Made by a program: the position numbers and the translations under genes
Notes under the pieces: model-generated
Database searches by the model: none
Told to the model about the DNA's origin: nothing
Seen by the model: only the letters and a program-made list of their open reading frames with translations
NCBI GenBank assembly: GCA_917880885.1
Contig: OU862928.1
Coordinates: 42,396,962-42,460,961 of the forward strand
Length of the DNA: 64,000 nt
DNA from: Limnephilus marmoratus
Taxonomy: Eukaryota > Arthropoda > Insecta > Trichoptera > Limnephilidae
Reading direction: 5' to 3'
Shown: positions 10,551-20,881 of the stretch, one piece after another
Layout of the letters: the number at the start of each line of letters is the position of its first letter
How positions within the stretch are numbered: position 1 is the first letter of the stretch

Positions 10551-10755
10551 TAAAAATAATTCATTTAAAATAATATATAGTATATTTGCGGCACGTTCCA
10601 GAGCGGAAGATACTTCAGTATCGCCCTTCTCTGCCCCATCTCCTTCCCCTCCACACTAACTACAGTCTCACAAAATACCCCGATTGGGGATGCCATAATC
10701 TCACTGGCTCCAGACAGGAGCAGCTGGGACTCTTGTTATTCACATTAAAAGTGGT
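10551..10755 (+). mobile_element. SINE-T, internally deleted
   Basis: Starts in the AATAATATATAGTATAT segment, continues with GCGGCACGTTCCAGAGCGGAAG and joins, after a deletion, the CCCATCTCCTTCCCCTCC...CCCCGATTGGGGATG 3' region. The head is absent. Confidence 0.6.
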
Positions 10756-10920
10756 TGTGAATTTCTGACCGGTGATAAATCTAAGATATTGAAATATAAA
10801 TGAGGATTTTTTGTTTTGTATAACTGTTTAAATTTTTGGTTTTATTTAATTGATTTAAATAGAGCGTCTCTTCCACATAAGTTTTAGTTTGATTTAACAT
10901 CTGAAAAATATGTTATTTGG

Positions 10921-11373
10921 TTGTTACATTTCAACATAACGAACGTCGGTTGTAACGAACGAGAACAAAATAAGTTTCAAATTCTCCAAAACAGGGCAAT
11001 GAGAATAATATTACGGCGGAATAGATTTTCAAAAGTAAACAAAATGTTAAAGGAACTGAATTGGCTAACCGTGAAACAGATGCTGACCTTGAATACGGTG
11101 ATATTTATACATAAAATAATTAACAACATTTTACCAAAATACGTTTCAAATAAAATTGTATTCAACAAGGACATTCACAGACATAACACAAGAACATGCA
11201 AAGAAATCAGGCTTCAAAAAAAGGATAAGGCGAATACGCAGAACAGTTTGCTTTACAAGGGGATGAAGTTGTATAACAAGCTACCAGAGACTTTGAAGTC
11301 CACACCAATTGGAAAGTTCAAGACGTATTGTAGGAGCTACATAAAATTTAGTTTGCAATATGAAATATTATAA
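10921..11373 (+). pseudogene. C-terminal end of a CR1/Jockey-like reverse transcriptase
   Basis: The frame of about 150 residues has the pattern of the region just after the RT fingers-palm in CR1/Jockey-like LINEs: an IQNRAMRIILRRNRFSKV-like helix (here LQNRAMRIILRRNRFS), LNWLTVKQMLTLNTVIFIHKI, then HRHNTRTC, YKGMKLYNKLPETLK and a final FKTYCRSYIK. The RT catalytic motifs and the endonuclease are missing, so this is a 5'-truncated copy. The frame itself is intact, suggesting relatively recent insertion. The 3' untranslated region ends in (AAATA)n-like sequence by about 11446, directly beside a piggyBac-like MITE. Confidence 0.75.
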
Positions 11374-11450
11374 TTAATTAGAAATTTGTAAACTTAAATG
11401 TACAAATTACTAAAATAAAATTAATAAATAAATAATAAAATAAAAATTAA

Positions 11451-11940
11451 CTCTTAACACCACTTGTGGGGGAGCAGAGTCCCCCACCGAGCAGGTTATC
11501 GAAAATATTTATTTTATTTTAAGCCTTAAGCGCTTGCGGCTTCATATATTCCTGGGTTGGATAATGCAAATCTTAGTGACACTATCTTTAATGCATATTC
11601 TGTCAAAAACAGGTAAAAATGGGGGAAAACACCGCCATCGTGGTCATGAGTTCGAGGACATAACATTAATTTGCTTTTGCCTGATCTAAGAGGTTCTGCT
11701 CGATTAGAAAATGAGATGATTCGGCTTGAAATTCCTATAAATGTCACATGTTTGTGTAAAAAATGTAAAACACTGGTTTTCTTGGATTAATTATAACATG
11801 TCTTTCATTAATTTTAAATAAATAAATCCCAAAAAGGGCTTATTTCTATTTTTATGAAGCATAAATTCACGGGGGACCTACATCCCCCACAAGCCACAAG
11901 TGAATTTGTTTAGGCTGAAAACAGCGAGAATTGCTAAGGG
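11451..11940. mobile_element. piggyBac-like MITE with TTAA duplication
   Basis: TTAA flanks both sides (11447-11450 and 11941-11944). The ends CTCTTAACACC and GCTAAGGG are weakly inverted (CYCTTARCA). Both subterminal regions carry CACTTGTG and a GGGGGA...TCCCCC hairpin (about 11468-11486 and 11871-11889). No transposase is recognisable; a 73-residue minus-strand frame inside it resembles nothing I know. Confidence 0.55.
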
Positions 11941-11944
11941 TTAA

Positions 11945-12536
11945 ATAAAACCTTCCATGCTTACAAGACGCCAAAAAACAAAGTTGAAATATAAAATTAC
12001 CTTAGAATATGACGTAGAATCATTTTTTTCGGAAAGTGGCCCTAACTTTTGGATGGAGTGCTTTTTAATATTAAATGTACTAAACTTTCAACCTTTTAAT
12101 GTCGTGATTTCAGCAATTTAAACAACTTGTCACTTTGGTTGGACAGAGTTCTAACTTCACTTCATCTTATTCTGAGAAATGAAGTGCTAAAGTTTGTGAA
12201 ACGCATGTATCTTTTCTCGGGAGATTTTTCCAACGTAGTTGAGTGTTTCAGGCTAATAATTATTACTTTTAATAATTGTTACCCTTTGTGCTATGCATAA
12301 AAATCTTGTCTTAAACATTAGTTTATCAATTAAAAAATAATAATTAATATTTGACGAGTTAAAGTATTTCAACAAAAAATGTAGTCATAATTTGTCTCGA
12401 CGCCACCTAGTGGGAGATTTGGCTCTTACAATGCATTTCTCATATAAAATAAAGTTCGTTATTTGCAGGTGGAAAAATGTAATAAGCAGTAATTGTTGAA
12501 TGAAACTGAATTATTTGGCGGGCATGAGATAAGCCG
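11945..12536. other. No recognisable feature
   Basis: AT-rich sequence; nothing assigned. Confidence 0.5.
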
Positions 12537-12610
12537 ACGTAGCTCAGTGGATAAGAGCAGTTGGCCAGAAATCAGAAGGACAGGAGGATTTCGCATTATC
12601 TGTATAAACA
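12537..12610 (+). repeat. tRNA-like SINE head, orphan
   Basis: GACGTAGCTCAGTGGATAAG resembles a tRNA D-arm with A box. No credible B box or acceptor closure follows, so this is a decayed tRNA-derived head, not a tRNA gene. Confidence 0.4.
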
Positions 12611-12689
12611 TATGTAATATGTATTTAATATCTATTTACGCATTTCTGATTTTGGAATTGAATCTTGTTTAAAGTATTTTGGTTTTACA

Positions 12690-13065
12690 TGTTTTAATAT
12701 TTCATTAATTAAATGAAGACAATATTAGCGAAACTCAATCGAAAATCTAGAAACAGAAAAGTCAGAAAAAGATATTTGCACCTCTGGAACTCGAACACAG
12801 GACCTTTTGCTTTCTGGGCAAATACGCTAACCACTGCGCCAAGGTGTCGACATCCGATTCGGTCATCTTTAACTGTATCATACTTCGACTAAAAACCACC
12901 CACATTATGATACGTTTTCACGTCTGCCCTAATGATGGATACTGTAACGCTGTCCGACACATTGACTAAAGAAGGAGGTAACGCAACACGGCATAACACC
13001 CCAAAAAAAACAACGAAAACACCCACATTATCTTCATTGTTCCTAATGCATATTTTATTGGCTGC
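12690..13065 (-). mobile_element. SINE-G copy, interrupted
   Basis: On the minus strand: an upstream block (GCCAATAAAATATGC...GTGGGTG), a tRNA-like head with TTGGCGCAGTGGTTAGCG and GTGTTCGAGTTCCAG, then GATTTTCGATTGAGTTTCGC and an AT-rich end. The same order is seen at 23850-24100. A PLE-like piece at 12907-13018 splits it, flanked by CACCCACATTAT on both sides. Confidence 0.65.
12907..13018 (+). mobile_element. PLE-like 3'-end insertion in SINE-G
   Basis: Contains TGCCCTAATGATGGATACTG, GTCCGACACATTGACTAAAG, GGAGGTAACGCAACACGG and CATAACACCCC, as in the related insertions at 10033 and 58993. The flanking repeats CACCCACATTAT (12 bases; about 12896-12907 and 13019-13030) look like a target duplication, and their removal restores the order seen in the uninterrupted SINE-G at 23850. 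Confidence 0.6.
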
Positions 13066-13091
13066 AATCTTTTGTGTGATTTAATATTTAT

Positions 13092-13265
13092 CCTGGACAC
13101 TGACTCCCTGGTTATTCCTACCCACCCCACATATATTTTTCCTTCCAAGAATTTCCTCTCCTTCCTTTCCTTAAAAAGATCCTCAACAAAGAATCCCCTA
13201 AGATGACATAGAACCTAAGAAAAAATATTTTCTTTAGGGCCTCCTGTGTGGAGCTAACGTGAAAA
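13092..13265 (+). mobile_element. SINE-A, 3' portion
   Basis: From CTGGACACTGACTCC through the TTTTTCCTTCC...CTCTCCTTCCTTTCC block to the shared tail with a partly conserved hairpin (right outer arm CTGTGTGGAG intact) and an A run. Confidence 0.7.
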
Positions 13266-13404
13266 AAAACAAAAACTTATTCATTGGCGATCTGCAGTCA
13301 TTCTGTGGAACGATGATAAATTACCGAAAGTTAACCTAGCAATTCTTATCGGCCAACCGTGATAGGGAATCTGGTCCAAAAGATATCACATCATTAGCTA
13401 TATA

Positions 13405-13781
13405 CAGGGTGTCCGGGGGTAAAGTGCATTAACTTCGGGAGGTGATTCTACATGATGGTAGGAGTAAAAAAGATTTACAACTTTTTCCAAAATTCCAACA
13501 TATTTTCCCACATAAAAAGACGTACCTAATAAAAATCTCTAGTGTGAGGTACGATCTTACATGCTGAGAGCCTGCCGGGCGCTCGACTCGATTGTGATTG
13601 GCCCGCATCGTAACAGCGGAAAATAATAAATCTGGCCGCACACGCCGGACTAATTTTATCTTTTTGCCTCAAAACTACCCCTAAAAGTTGGAATTTCGAA
13701 AAAAGTTATTCATCTTTTTTACTTCTACTATCATGTAGAATCACCTCCCAAAGTTAATGCACTTTACCCCCGGACACCCTG
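13405..13781. mobile_element. TA-flanked MITE with long inverted repeats, copy 1
   Basis: Ends CAGGGTGTCCGGGGGTAAAG and its reverse complement, each bordered by TA (13403-13404 and 13782-13783). The inverted repeats extend over roughly 100 bases per side, including the CATTAACTTCGGGAGGTGAT segment. TA duplication and this shape fit a Tc1/mariner-type MITE. A second copy is at 30074-30485 with the interior inverted. Confidence 0.85.
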
Positions 13782-14015
13782 TATAGCAAGTCAGCAAATA
13801 CCTTTATTACGGGTAACAGACATTCATAAATTTGCTCATAGGTAATGATACATAAAATTGAAGTACCTGAGCGGATTTATTTATGAATTTATAACTGAAG
13901 GTAAATTTTGCAACCCTTGTACTGGGGTTCGTGGCACGTAACCATTATTTGAACCCCTCAATCTCAAAGGTGGGAGTTGAAATTGATTAATCATGAAGAT
14001 TTGACCAACGCTTTT

Positions 14016-14645
14016 TTACATTAACTCAACACGGGAGGCCCTGAGGAAAATAATTTACCTCCGGGCCTGTCATCCGACATGCTGTGTGGAGGGTCTTTTT
14101 GAGGGGAGGGAGGAATGAACATTGGTCTTGAAGAGGCCCATTTTGTAGGAAGGAGGAAACACAGAGGCCGGCAAATCATTCCACAGCCGGGATGTTGAAT
14201 ATAAGAACGAATCGAAGAAGTGACCCGATCTCATGTGACAAATGTCAACCGTGTACATATGTTGGGCACGCGTTTGGCGTGTTTCCCGACTATGTACCGG
14301 TGCCAATGGAGCCAATGACGCTAGTTCCTCGGAGCATCTTTCATTGTAATACCGTTAGAAAAAGGATAGAATTTCCACTATCTACATTCCCGTGATCTAA
14401 AGATTGCAATCCGTCTGTTAAGATGGGAGAATCTATCAAACGGACCACCCGTTTTGGCAGAGTCGAGGGTATTTTTTTAGGTATTTTGGAGCTCCAGATC
14501 AGAGGTGGCTGCCAAATTCAACCGTGGGGCGCACTCGTGATTTGTACAGGGTTGCAGTTGTGAACCTACTATTAAATTATCTGCGAGCCCTGTACAGTAC
14601 GCTCAGTTTTTGGGAGGCTAACTTTACTCCGGCTTCGAAAAATAC
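14016..14645 (-). pseudogene. LINE-A copy 1: C-terminal reverse transcriptase region and 3' tail
   Basis: Minus-strand copy of the coding region at 17739-18461. The last ~80 codons (HSRETRQTRAQHMYTVD...RLWNDLPASVFPPSYK, 14070-14315) are open. Upstream the frame is broken by several indels and a deletion near 14370-14400. The 3' tail ends in the shared hairpin region (TGCTGTGTGGAGGGTC on the plus strand at about 14079-14095) with a short T run at 14016. The product would be part of the LINE RT, after the catalytic palm. Confidence 0.75.
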
Positions 14646-14646
14646 A

Positions 14647-14750
14647 AGTGTGCAGTTCACACGTGGTAGTAGTTAAACCTTCAGAAAACTAAAGTAGACA
14701 ATAGTGGGGAGGCTATGAAGCACCGCACAAAGAGAAGACCGATTATACAG
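14647..14750 (+). repeat. Dispersed repeat X, part 1
   Basis: GTTCACACGTGGTAGTAGTT, then CTTCAGAAAACT, AGTAGACAATAGTGGG and GCACCGCACAAAGAG. This order recurs at 54398-54510 with a few differences. Identity unknown. Confidence 0.5.
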
Positions 14751-14897
14751 CAAATTCGTACTACTAGAGTTGGCTCTAGTCTGAACGTTATGGCAATTCA
14801 TACTAAATCTTCTTTTGGTCAAAGAAATTATTTTTATCAGGCTCCACTCATATTTAATAGCCTTCTAGAACATATTAAGTCATCCTTAATTCCTTGA
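14715..14897 (+). pseudogene. Possible C-terminal end of a Jockey-like LINE
   Basis: Sixty residues with RTTRVGSSLNVMAIHTKSSF and YQAPLIFNSLLEHIK. The last resembles the WN-LP-xIK motif near the C-terminus of CR1/Jockey-like proteins. The 200 bases that follow are AT-rich like a LINE 3' untranslated region. Weak evidence; no catalytic motif. The first Met lies in repeat X. Confidence 0.4.
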
Positions 14898-15113
14898 GCA
14901 CTTATAAAAAGACTGTTAGTTATTATCTAAATTAATATCGTACTATTTTAATATAATAATTATGTACATATTTCTCATCTTAATTCTTTTTAAATGAACA
15001 TATTTTTCTAAAAATTAAATCTCAACATTATGGTCACCCTTCATGTTTTCATTGTAATGTACTATCGCCTTTAGCTTAGTAGGTACTCATTATAATCATC
15101 ATCATTATTATTA

Positions 15114-15633
15114 TCATTACGTAGTATAAAATGAAGTCACTCAAAATTTATGTGCGCGTTAATCTTTTAAACTACGCAACGGATTTTCATACGGTGCAGC
15201 ACCAATAGATAGAGTGATTGAAGAGGAATGTTTATATGTATAACACATGTAAATTATATTAGAGAAAAGCCGAGAAATTCAAAGAAAACATATTTTTGTG
15301 CGATTTAAAACGTCTGGCGGGCCGTACTATAGTCAATTTTAAAATTCGATCTACTGAAGAAATTGGAAAATAGATGTCCTAGAGTAAGTAGGTATTTGAT
15401 TTTCCCTTTTCAAATATACAGTGTTGCAGCAAGCATTGCATAATCAGTGACGAGTTAATTAGTTTATATGTATAATACATGCTTATTATATTAGAGAAAA
15501 GCCGATAAATTCAAATATTCAATTCAGGCAGCGGGCAGCGGGTAGCTGGCAAGCGGGTGGTGTGGATTTTATAAAGATTAGGTAATGGCATTGTGTTTCG
15601 TTTGCCACAGCAACGTGTGGCCGGGTCTGCTAG
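15114..15633 (+). mobile_element. Helitron-like element, family J
   Basis: Starts A|TCATTACGTAGTATAAAATG and ends CCACAGCAACGTGTGG-CCGGGTCTG-CTAG|T. The final hairpin (CCACA/TGTGG) nine bases before CTAG, with insertion between A and T, is the canonical Helitron 3' end. A second copy at 56900-57183 has the same start. Non-coding. Internal segments TATATGTATAA...TTATATTAGAGAAAAGCCGA occur twice (about 15230 and 15462), so the element carries an internal duplication. Confidence 0.7.
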
Positions 15634-16005
15634 TAAATTATAAGAAACATACAACAATATACTTACGTTACGTAACAATATAATACTTACGTTATATTAG
15701 ACATGGTTAATGTTGCAATTTTGTAAACCTCTGATCACCTTACTTTAAAATTTTTGTTATTTATATTTTTATATCATGTATGTATTTTTTTATCGTAACT
15801 TATCGTTATTATATCTTACTGTAATTTAAGTTTTTGTTGCTTATATTTCTATTTAACTAATGTACTTTTTTATTTCTATTGTAATTTTATTTATATTATT
15901 TCCTTCTCATGTTAAAGATGTACTGCCTTTATTTATTTATGTAAAAGCCCTCTGGGCGTATAATAAAACAAATAAATAAATAAATATTGTTCTTCAATAA
16001 CTATA
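15634..16005 (+). mobile_element. 3' untranslated tail of a LINE
   Basis: Ends with ATGTAAAAGCCCTCTGGGCG, which has a small GCCC/GGGC hairpin, followed by TATAATAAAACAAATAAATAAAT. The same hairpin-plus-(AAATA)n pattern ends the LINE fragments at 32258 and 38160 (minus strand). No coding part attached. Confidence 0.45.
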
Positions 16006-16694
16006 TTAATTTTGTGTTATTTTATTAAATTGTAGAGTTGTTAACCTCAACACAACACAAGCTTGACCTAGTGAGGTTATAAACTGAATTGTAAAAATTA
16101 TACCTAGGTACCATGTAAAGAAACAAATAAACAATTTTTTTTTAAATAAAACTATCTCATTCTCTCGTAGGCTATATCCTATTATAGATGTTTGTCTTTG
16201 TTTCTTTTTAGCGTGGCTATTTTTCGTTTCATCGAATTTCAAATCACAACGGTGTCAAAGAAATTTTCACTTCGAAAAATATTTCTCTTTTACGTACTAT
16301 CCAATCCCAATTTCTTTTTCAGAACATCAACTTTCCTGATGTAGCGGGGGAAACACAACCTGCACGTTGTATAACTCTTGTTCAACAGCAAACTCAACTG
16401 CCCACAGCCAATCTGATAATGGAATTGTAAAGTAAAAGGAGCGAGTAAAGGAGATAGGAGAAAGGACAAAGGATTGTTGGAAGAAAAGTGTACAGAAAAA
16501 TAAATCGATTTATATATGGGTGTGTTAGATTTCTGTAATAAAGCCTTATTCGCACAATGAGTAAATTATTGTGGCGCAAAGCAATTTTCACAACAAATGG
16601 CTTCTATAAACTCTCTACAATACATGGAGAAAAATGTATCGCTAATTTATTAAGAACTTTCTTCAAATTATTGGAAATTCTGGTTAAAAACGGG
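16006..16694. other. No gene; dispersed repeat X part 2 at 16148-16290
   Basis: TCATTCTCTCG...TTTTTAGCGTGGC and TTTTTCGTTTCATCGAATTT...CAAATCACAACGGTG match 54508-54625. Otherwise unassigned AT-rich sequence. Confidence 0.45.
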
Positions 16695-17005
16695 ATTGCA
16701 GGTAACAATTATTTGGAAGGCGCTATGGGTACCATTTATTTGATAACCAACACCTCTGCGATTGATCACCCCAAGTGGTTCGCTACGTTTGATGTCTTAG
16801 CAGGAGTGCTTGGTTCATGGGACGCGGTTTGGCCGGGTCTTGGCGGCGGATGCGTCTACCCACCGAATGCGTGGCCAGGCTGGTTGAGGGAGATCTTTTG
16901 ACCTCTCCTATAGGGCTCTCTCGGAGCATCACCTTGCACCGCAGTGGGAGGGATGGATTCATTCGTCTACTACCCACTACCCACCCCTCATATATTTTTC
17001 CTTTT
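16695..17005 (+). mobile_element. SINE-A, lacking 3' tail
   Basis: Runs from the early block (GGTACCATTTATTTGATAACC) to CACCCCTCATATATTTTTCC, then switches at about 17005 to SINE-G sequence. The shared 3' hairpin is lost. Confidence 0.75.
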
Positions 17006-17014
17006 CGAAAATCT

Positions 17015-17140
17015 TAACAGAAAAGTCAGAACATTGGTCCTTGGTTCGAGTCCCAGATGTGACCATATCTTTTTATGATTTTCTTTTTCAGATTTTCGAT
17101 TGAGTTTCGCTAATATTGTCTTCCTTAAATTAAAGGCGTT
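17015..17140 (+). mobile_element. SINE-G, 5'-truncated
   Basis: Begins within the tRNA-like head before the B box (TTGGTTCGAGTCCCAGATGTG), followed by the diagnostic GATTTTCGATTGAGTTTCGC and TATTGTCTTC. The D-arm half of the head is missing. Confidence 0.65.
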
Positions 17141-17642
17141 TTTGCCTCAAATCCGAAATTAATTTTGTATACAAAGGGCCGCGCAGCAGTTCTCCTTAAA
17201 ATTCTTCATCTGGTTGAAAATCCATGTTAAAAACGTAAGCGTCACATATACTTGAAGTACGTGAGACAGCTTGCTTCTCACGAAAAAACGTCTATCGCTC
17301 TATGTAAATGGCCAAGTGCCAACTATTGCGCAATAAAAGTGCCGGCGCCGACAATTTGCCTCCCTTGCGAATCTAACTGCACAGGGCAAAAGAAGCAAAA
17401 CTTACTAATCACGTTTGTGTAACTGAGACAGTGCAATAGTAGTTACAAGAGTGGGTGTAGGGTGCGAGGTATGGGTGGGGTAGGGTTGATGAGGGGGGTG
17501 AATGAGCGAGGAGGAGGCTACATCCCTGTAATTATCTTTTAATTAAACTCTCTCCCTGTCTGCGCTCTAAACTACGCCCTAATAGATCGATTCGGAATGA
17601 GGGATGTCGTTGGAAAAGAGCACATGTCCAAAATGCAAAAAA
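17141..17642. other. No recognisable feature
   Basis: Nothing assigned. Confidence 0.45.
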
Positions 17643-17738
17643 AACTGAAGCGATAACGCAAAATAAACAAATTTTCTCGATTGCTCAAGATTTCCCAAAA
17701 GGTCATTTTTTTTAATTTTTCGCCAACATTAAAAAGTT

Positions 17739-18461
17739 AATGAATTTAATGTTTCAAAGACACAATCTTGTCTGATTACGTCTAAAAGGGATCGAAATGA
17801 AAATCTAGTCTTTTTCAACGGAAGCAATCTTCCGAACAGTCCCTCCATTGGTATGCTTGGTGTAACCCTAAGTGACCAGCTCAGGTATGGGGGCTCCATC
17901 GAAGCCAGAGTAAAGTTAGCCTCCCAAAAACTGGGCGTACTGTACAGGGCCCGCAGATACTTTAATAGTACACAACTGCTAACCCTGTATAAATCACAAG
18001 TACGCCCCACGGTTGAATTTGGCAGCCATCTCTGGTCTCGAGCTCCAAAATACCTGAAAAATACCCTCGACTCTGTGCAGAAACGGGCGGTCCGTTTGAT
18101 AGATTCTCCCATCTTAACAGGCGGATTGCAATCTTTAGAGCTCAGGCGTCGGGTGGGAATGCTATCCTTGTTCTACCGGTATTACAATGGAAGATGCTCC
18201 GAGGAACTAGCATCATTGATCCCTTCGGCACCGGTGCATAGTCGGGAAACACGCCAAACGCGTGCCCAACATTTGTACACGGTTGACAATTGTCACATGA
18301 GAACGGGTCGTTTCTTCGACTCGTTCTTGTGTTCAACAGCTCGGCTGTGGAATGATTTGCCGGCCTCTGTGTTTCCTCCTTCCTACAACATGGGTCTCTT
18401 CAAGACCAATGTTCATTCCTTCCTCTCCTCAAAAAGACCCTCCACACAGCATCCCAGATGA
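17739..18461 (+). pseudogene. LINE-A copy 2: C-terminal third of a CR1/Jockey-like reverse transcriptase
   Basis: An uninterrupted frame of about 240 codons, entered by truncation at about 17739; the Met at 17853 is internal. It begins with the post-palm segment (SKTQSCLIT...MLGVTLSDQL), continues with ARVKLASQKLGVLYRARRYF, LLTLYKSQVRPTVEFGSHLW, LDSVQKRAVRLID, LELRRRVGMLSLFYRYYNGR and ends RLWNDLPASVFPPSYNMGLF...HSFLSSKR. This is the typical order of the C-terminal thumb region of CR1/Jockey-superfamily LINEs. The AADD palm motif and endonuclease are absent. The clean frame suggests a young insertion. It sits inside PB-1. Confidence 0.85.
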
Positions 18462-18520
18462 CATAGACCCTGAGAGAAATTATTTTCCTCAGGGCCTCCT
18501 GTGTGGAGTTAATATAAAAA
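18440..18520 (+). promoter_or_regulatory. LINE-A 3' hairpin and A tail
   Basis: Two nested stems: outer CTCCACACAG (18440-18449) with CTGTGTGGAG (18499-18508), inner CCCTGAG (18468-18474) with CTCAGGG (18488-18494). An A run follows at 18516-18525. The same structure ends SINE-A copies. A stem-loop at the 3' end of a LINE RNA is commonly the recognition site for its own RT; that role is inferred here. Confidence 0.65.
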
Positions 18521-19146
18521 AAAAATCATACATTCAAATTTTAACATAAAGACATAATAAATTTATTTTTGTGCTATATAGCCAATGAATTAACCTGTAT
18601 TTTACCGTTTATCTCATATTTGTAGGATTTATAAAAAAAATCGTAAAGTTTATAATCGCGCGAATCCTGCGTGTTTTTTTACTTGAAACTGCCGTGAAAG
18701 GTACTTATTCGAGTCAACATAGAATATTTTCGATTTCTGTATGTTGTCTGTAGTATACGTGATAATGAAAGGTGCATATCTATAGAAAATGGACTTATCA
18801 GTGAACTGCTGATTGAAAATTCGGTGGGAAAAAAGTATTTTAAAAACTTATTTTTAACATTGTTCTAAAATAGTCTACGAAGTTCGGATTTGCGACATCT
18901 GTGGTCAAAATAGATAAAGCACTTCAATAGCTTAGTTTTAAAATAAATGGCTGGCCATGGAAATGTTTTAAATAATTACAATAAATGTTTTACGAATGGT
19001 AGGAAAATTTGGTCCATTTTGGACCGCTATCAATGGCAGAAAAACAAAATGGTCCAATGGATTTTTTAATCGTTTTATGCTATCACTCTTCAGATACAAA
19101 AATAAATTGATTATTGTTGATAGGCACTGATTTTTATTTTAAAGAA

Positions 19147-19985
19147 ATTAACTAACTAACCATTGCGCCGTTTCCCTGCAGGGGTAGGCAAAGGGGACGG
19201 ACCGCCAAACGATTCGGTCTTGGCACCACTCCTTGCCTCGTTCACATTCATATATTGTCTCATGCATGCTCTTCTATTATTCTGAGTCTTAACATGGCCC
19301 GACTCAAATATCTGATACACTTGTTCGTGCCATGTCTTCCTCGGACGTTCCGGACTTCTTCTACCACTCATATTTGCGACATATAATCTCTTTCTTTTTA
19401 CATTAGCTCCACTCACGATGCCCTGAGGAAAATAAATTCCCTCAAGGCCTATGTCATCATAGGGGATACTGTGTTGAGGGTATTTTTAAGAAAGGGAAGG
19501 AAAGGAAGTTATTGTAAGAAAAAAGGTACGAGGGGTGGGTAGGAATGTAGGGGTTAGTATTCCAGGAGTGAACGACTTATAAACACCCCTCCAACTGCGG
19601 TGCAAGACGATGGTTCGAGAGAGTCCAGCTGAAAAAGTCAAAAGGCCTACCTCAACCAGTCTCTCTTAATCCGGCCCGCCACGCAGTATATGGGCAGACG
19701 CATCCGCCGCCAAGACCTGGATAAACCTCATCCCATGAACCCGGGTACCTCTGCTAAGTCACCAAACGTAGCAAACCACTCGGGGTGACCTCTTTACATT
19801 CCTTTCCTCGTTCATTCGCTCTACATGCCCAAACCATCTGAGCGTCCCATTCTTAATCTTAAAAATTACTCTTTCATCAGCCTTGCATTCTTTGCGGATG
19901 TCTACGTATCTCACACGATCATATATGATGGTTTTACCACACATACGCCTCAGGGATCCCATTTCTATGGCAGTCAGCAAAGATA
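19147..19985 (-). pseudogene. RTE-B C-terminal region, split by SINE-A
   Basis: Two minus-strand blocks: 19790-19980 (AIEMGSLRRMCGK, YDRVRYVDIRKECKAD, TLRWFGHVERMNEE) and 19147-19397 (GRRSPERPRKTWHEQV...ARSGAKT), ending in the GTTAGTTAGTT tail. They are adjacent in the copy at 45739-46183. The SINE-A copy at 19398-19789 separates them, with CTCTTT on both sides as a possible target duplication. WFGHVERM and GRPRKTW are characteristic of the C-terminal end of RTE-like RTs. The RT core is absent. Confidence 0.8.
19398..19789 (-). mobile_element. SINE-A inserted in RTE-B
   Basis: On the minus strand it runs from GGTCACCCCGAGTGG to the 3' hairpin and GTAAAAAG end. The 5' quarter is missing (5' truncation typical of target-primed insertion). 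The inner hairpin stem is preserved with a G-U pair. Confidence 0.8.
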
Positions 19986-20567
19986 TTGAAATATAAGAGA
20001 TGTGCTATCGACAGTTTTTACTGGTTGGGACTGTGCTTCCTGGTGTCGCCGATATAGCTAACCAATTAATAAACAAACTAAATGAACGAATAATCATCGA
20101 ACAAACTAAACGAAAGTTAAACTAAATTTAAATAAATTCTTCCCGTATTCAAACTATATTGTTAACCAAAAAAAATACTCCTCAAAAATCCATCAAATCC
20201 CCAAAGTTTCATCGCACTAGGATGAATGGTTTAGGAATGTATCTCATAAATATACATATTATATTATAAGCATATTTTAATTTTCATATATATAGATTTG
20301 TTTCGTTTTGTTCGTTTGTCATCATTGCAACACCGGATTTTCAATAATAATACTGGGTTTTTGAATCGAAAACAGTCGTGCTGTTTGGCCACTAATCTTT
20401 TGAATTTCGATTGCATTATTTGGCAAGAGATGGCGCCATGTCCATTTGTATATGATTTGTGATGCGATTAATTAATATCAACGATTGTAACTATACTAGA
20501 TGTGCTTTCCAATAAAATTTATTTACAGACTAAAATTTTACGTACAGTTTTACTACCAAATTTGACG
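19986..20567. other. No recognisable feature
   Basis: Nothing assigned. Confidence 0.45.
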
Positions 20568-20881
20568 GGTTGATGGGGTTTGTCCGAGTCTTGGCGGTGG
20601 ATGCGTCTGCCTACCAACTGCGTGGCAGGCCGAATAGGGAGAGACTTGTTGAGGGAGACCTTTTGACCTCTTTAACAGGACTCTCTCGGAACATCAGTGT
20701 GAGGCATGGTGTCATACCTCAGTGACTCCTGGAAATCTCTCTCATATCTTTTTCTTTCCCAAAACTTAATTACTTTCCGTTACTAAAAGATTCTCCACAC
20801 AGCTTCCCCAAAGATGAGAGGATTGAGGGCAATTATTTTCCTCAAGGCCTCCTGTATGGAGCTAATGTAAAAAAAAAAAAC
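20568..20881 (+). mobile_element. SINE-A, 5'-truncated
   Basis: From GATGGGGTTTGTCCGAGTCT to the 3' tail and an A run (20869-20881). The outer stem is CTCCACACAG (20793-20802) with CTGTATGGAG (20852-20861). The inner stem TTGAGG (20823-20828) with CCTCAA (20840-20845) keeps pairing although one pair differs from LINE-A (T-A for C-G). Confidence 0.75.

Larger units (their letters stand above)
17643..19070. mobile_element. PB-1 MITE, copy 3, split by LINE-A
   Basis: The left part (17643-17740: CTCGATTGCTCAAGATTTCC, TTTTTCGCCAACATT) and the right part (about 18521-19070) align in order with PB-1 copy 1 at 3042-3606. A LINE-A copy fills the gap. Both terminal inverted repeats are decayed. Confidence 0.65.

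Noticed and set aside
11526..11747. Transposase remnant in the piggyBac-like MITE
   Set aside because: The 73-residue minus-strand frame shows no motif of any transposase family I recognise.
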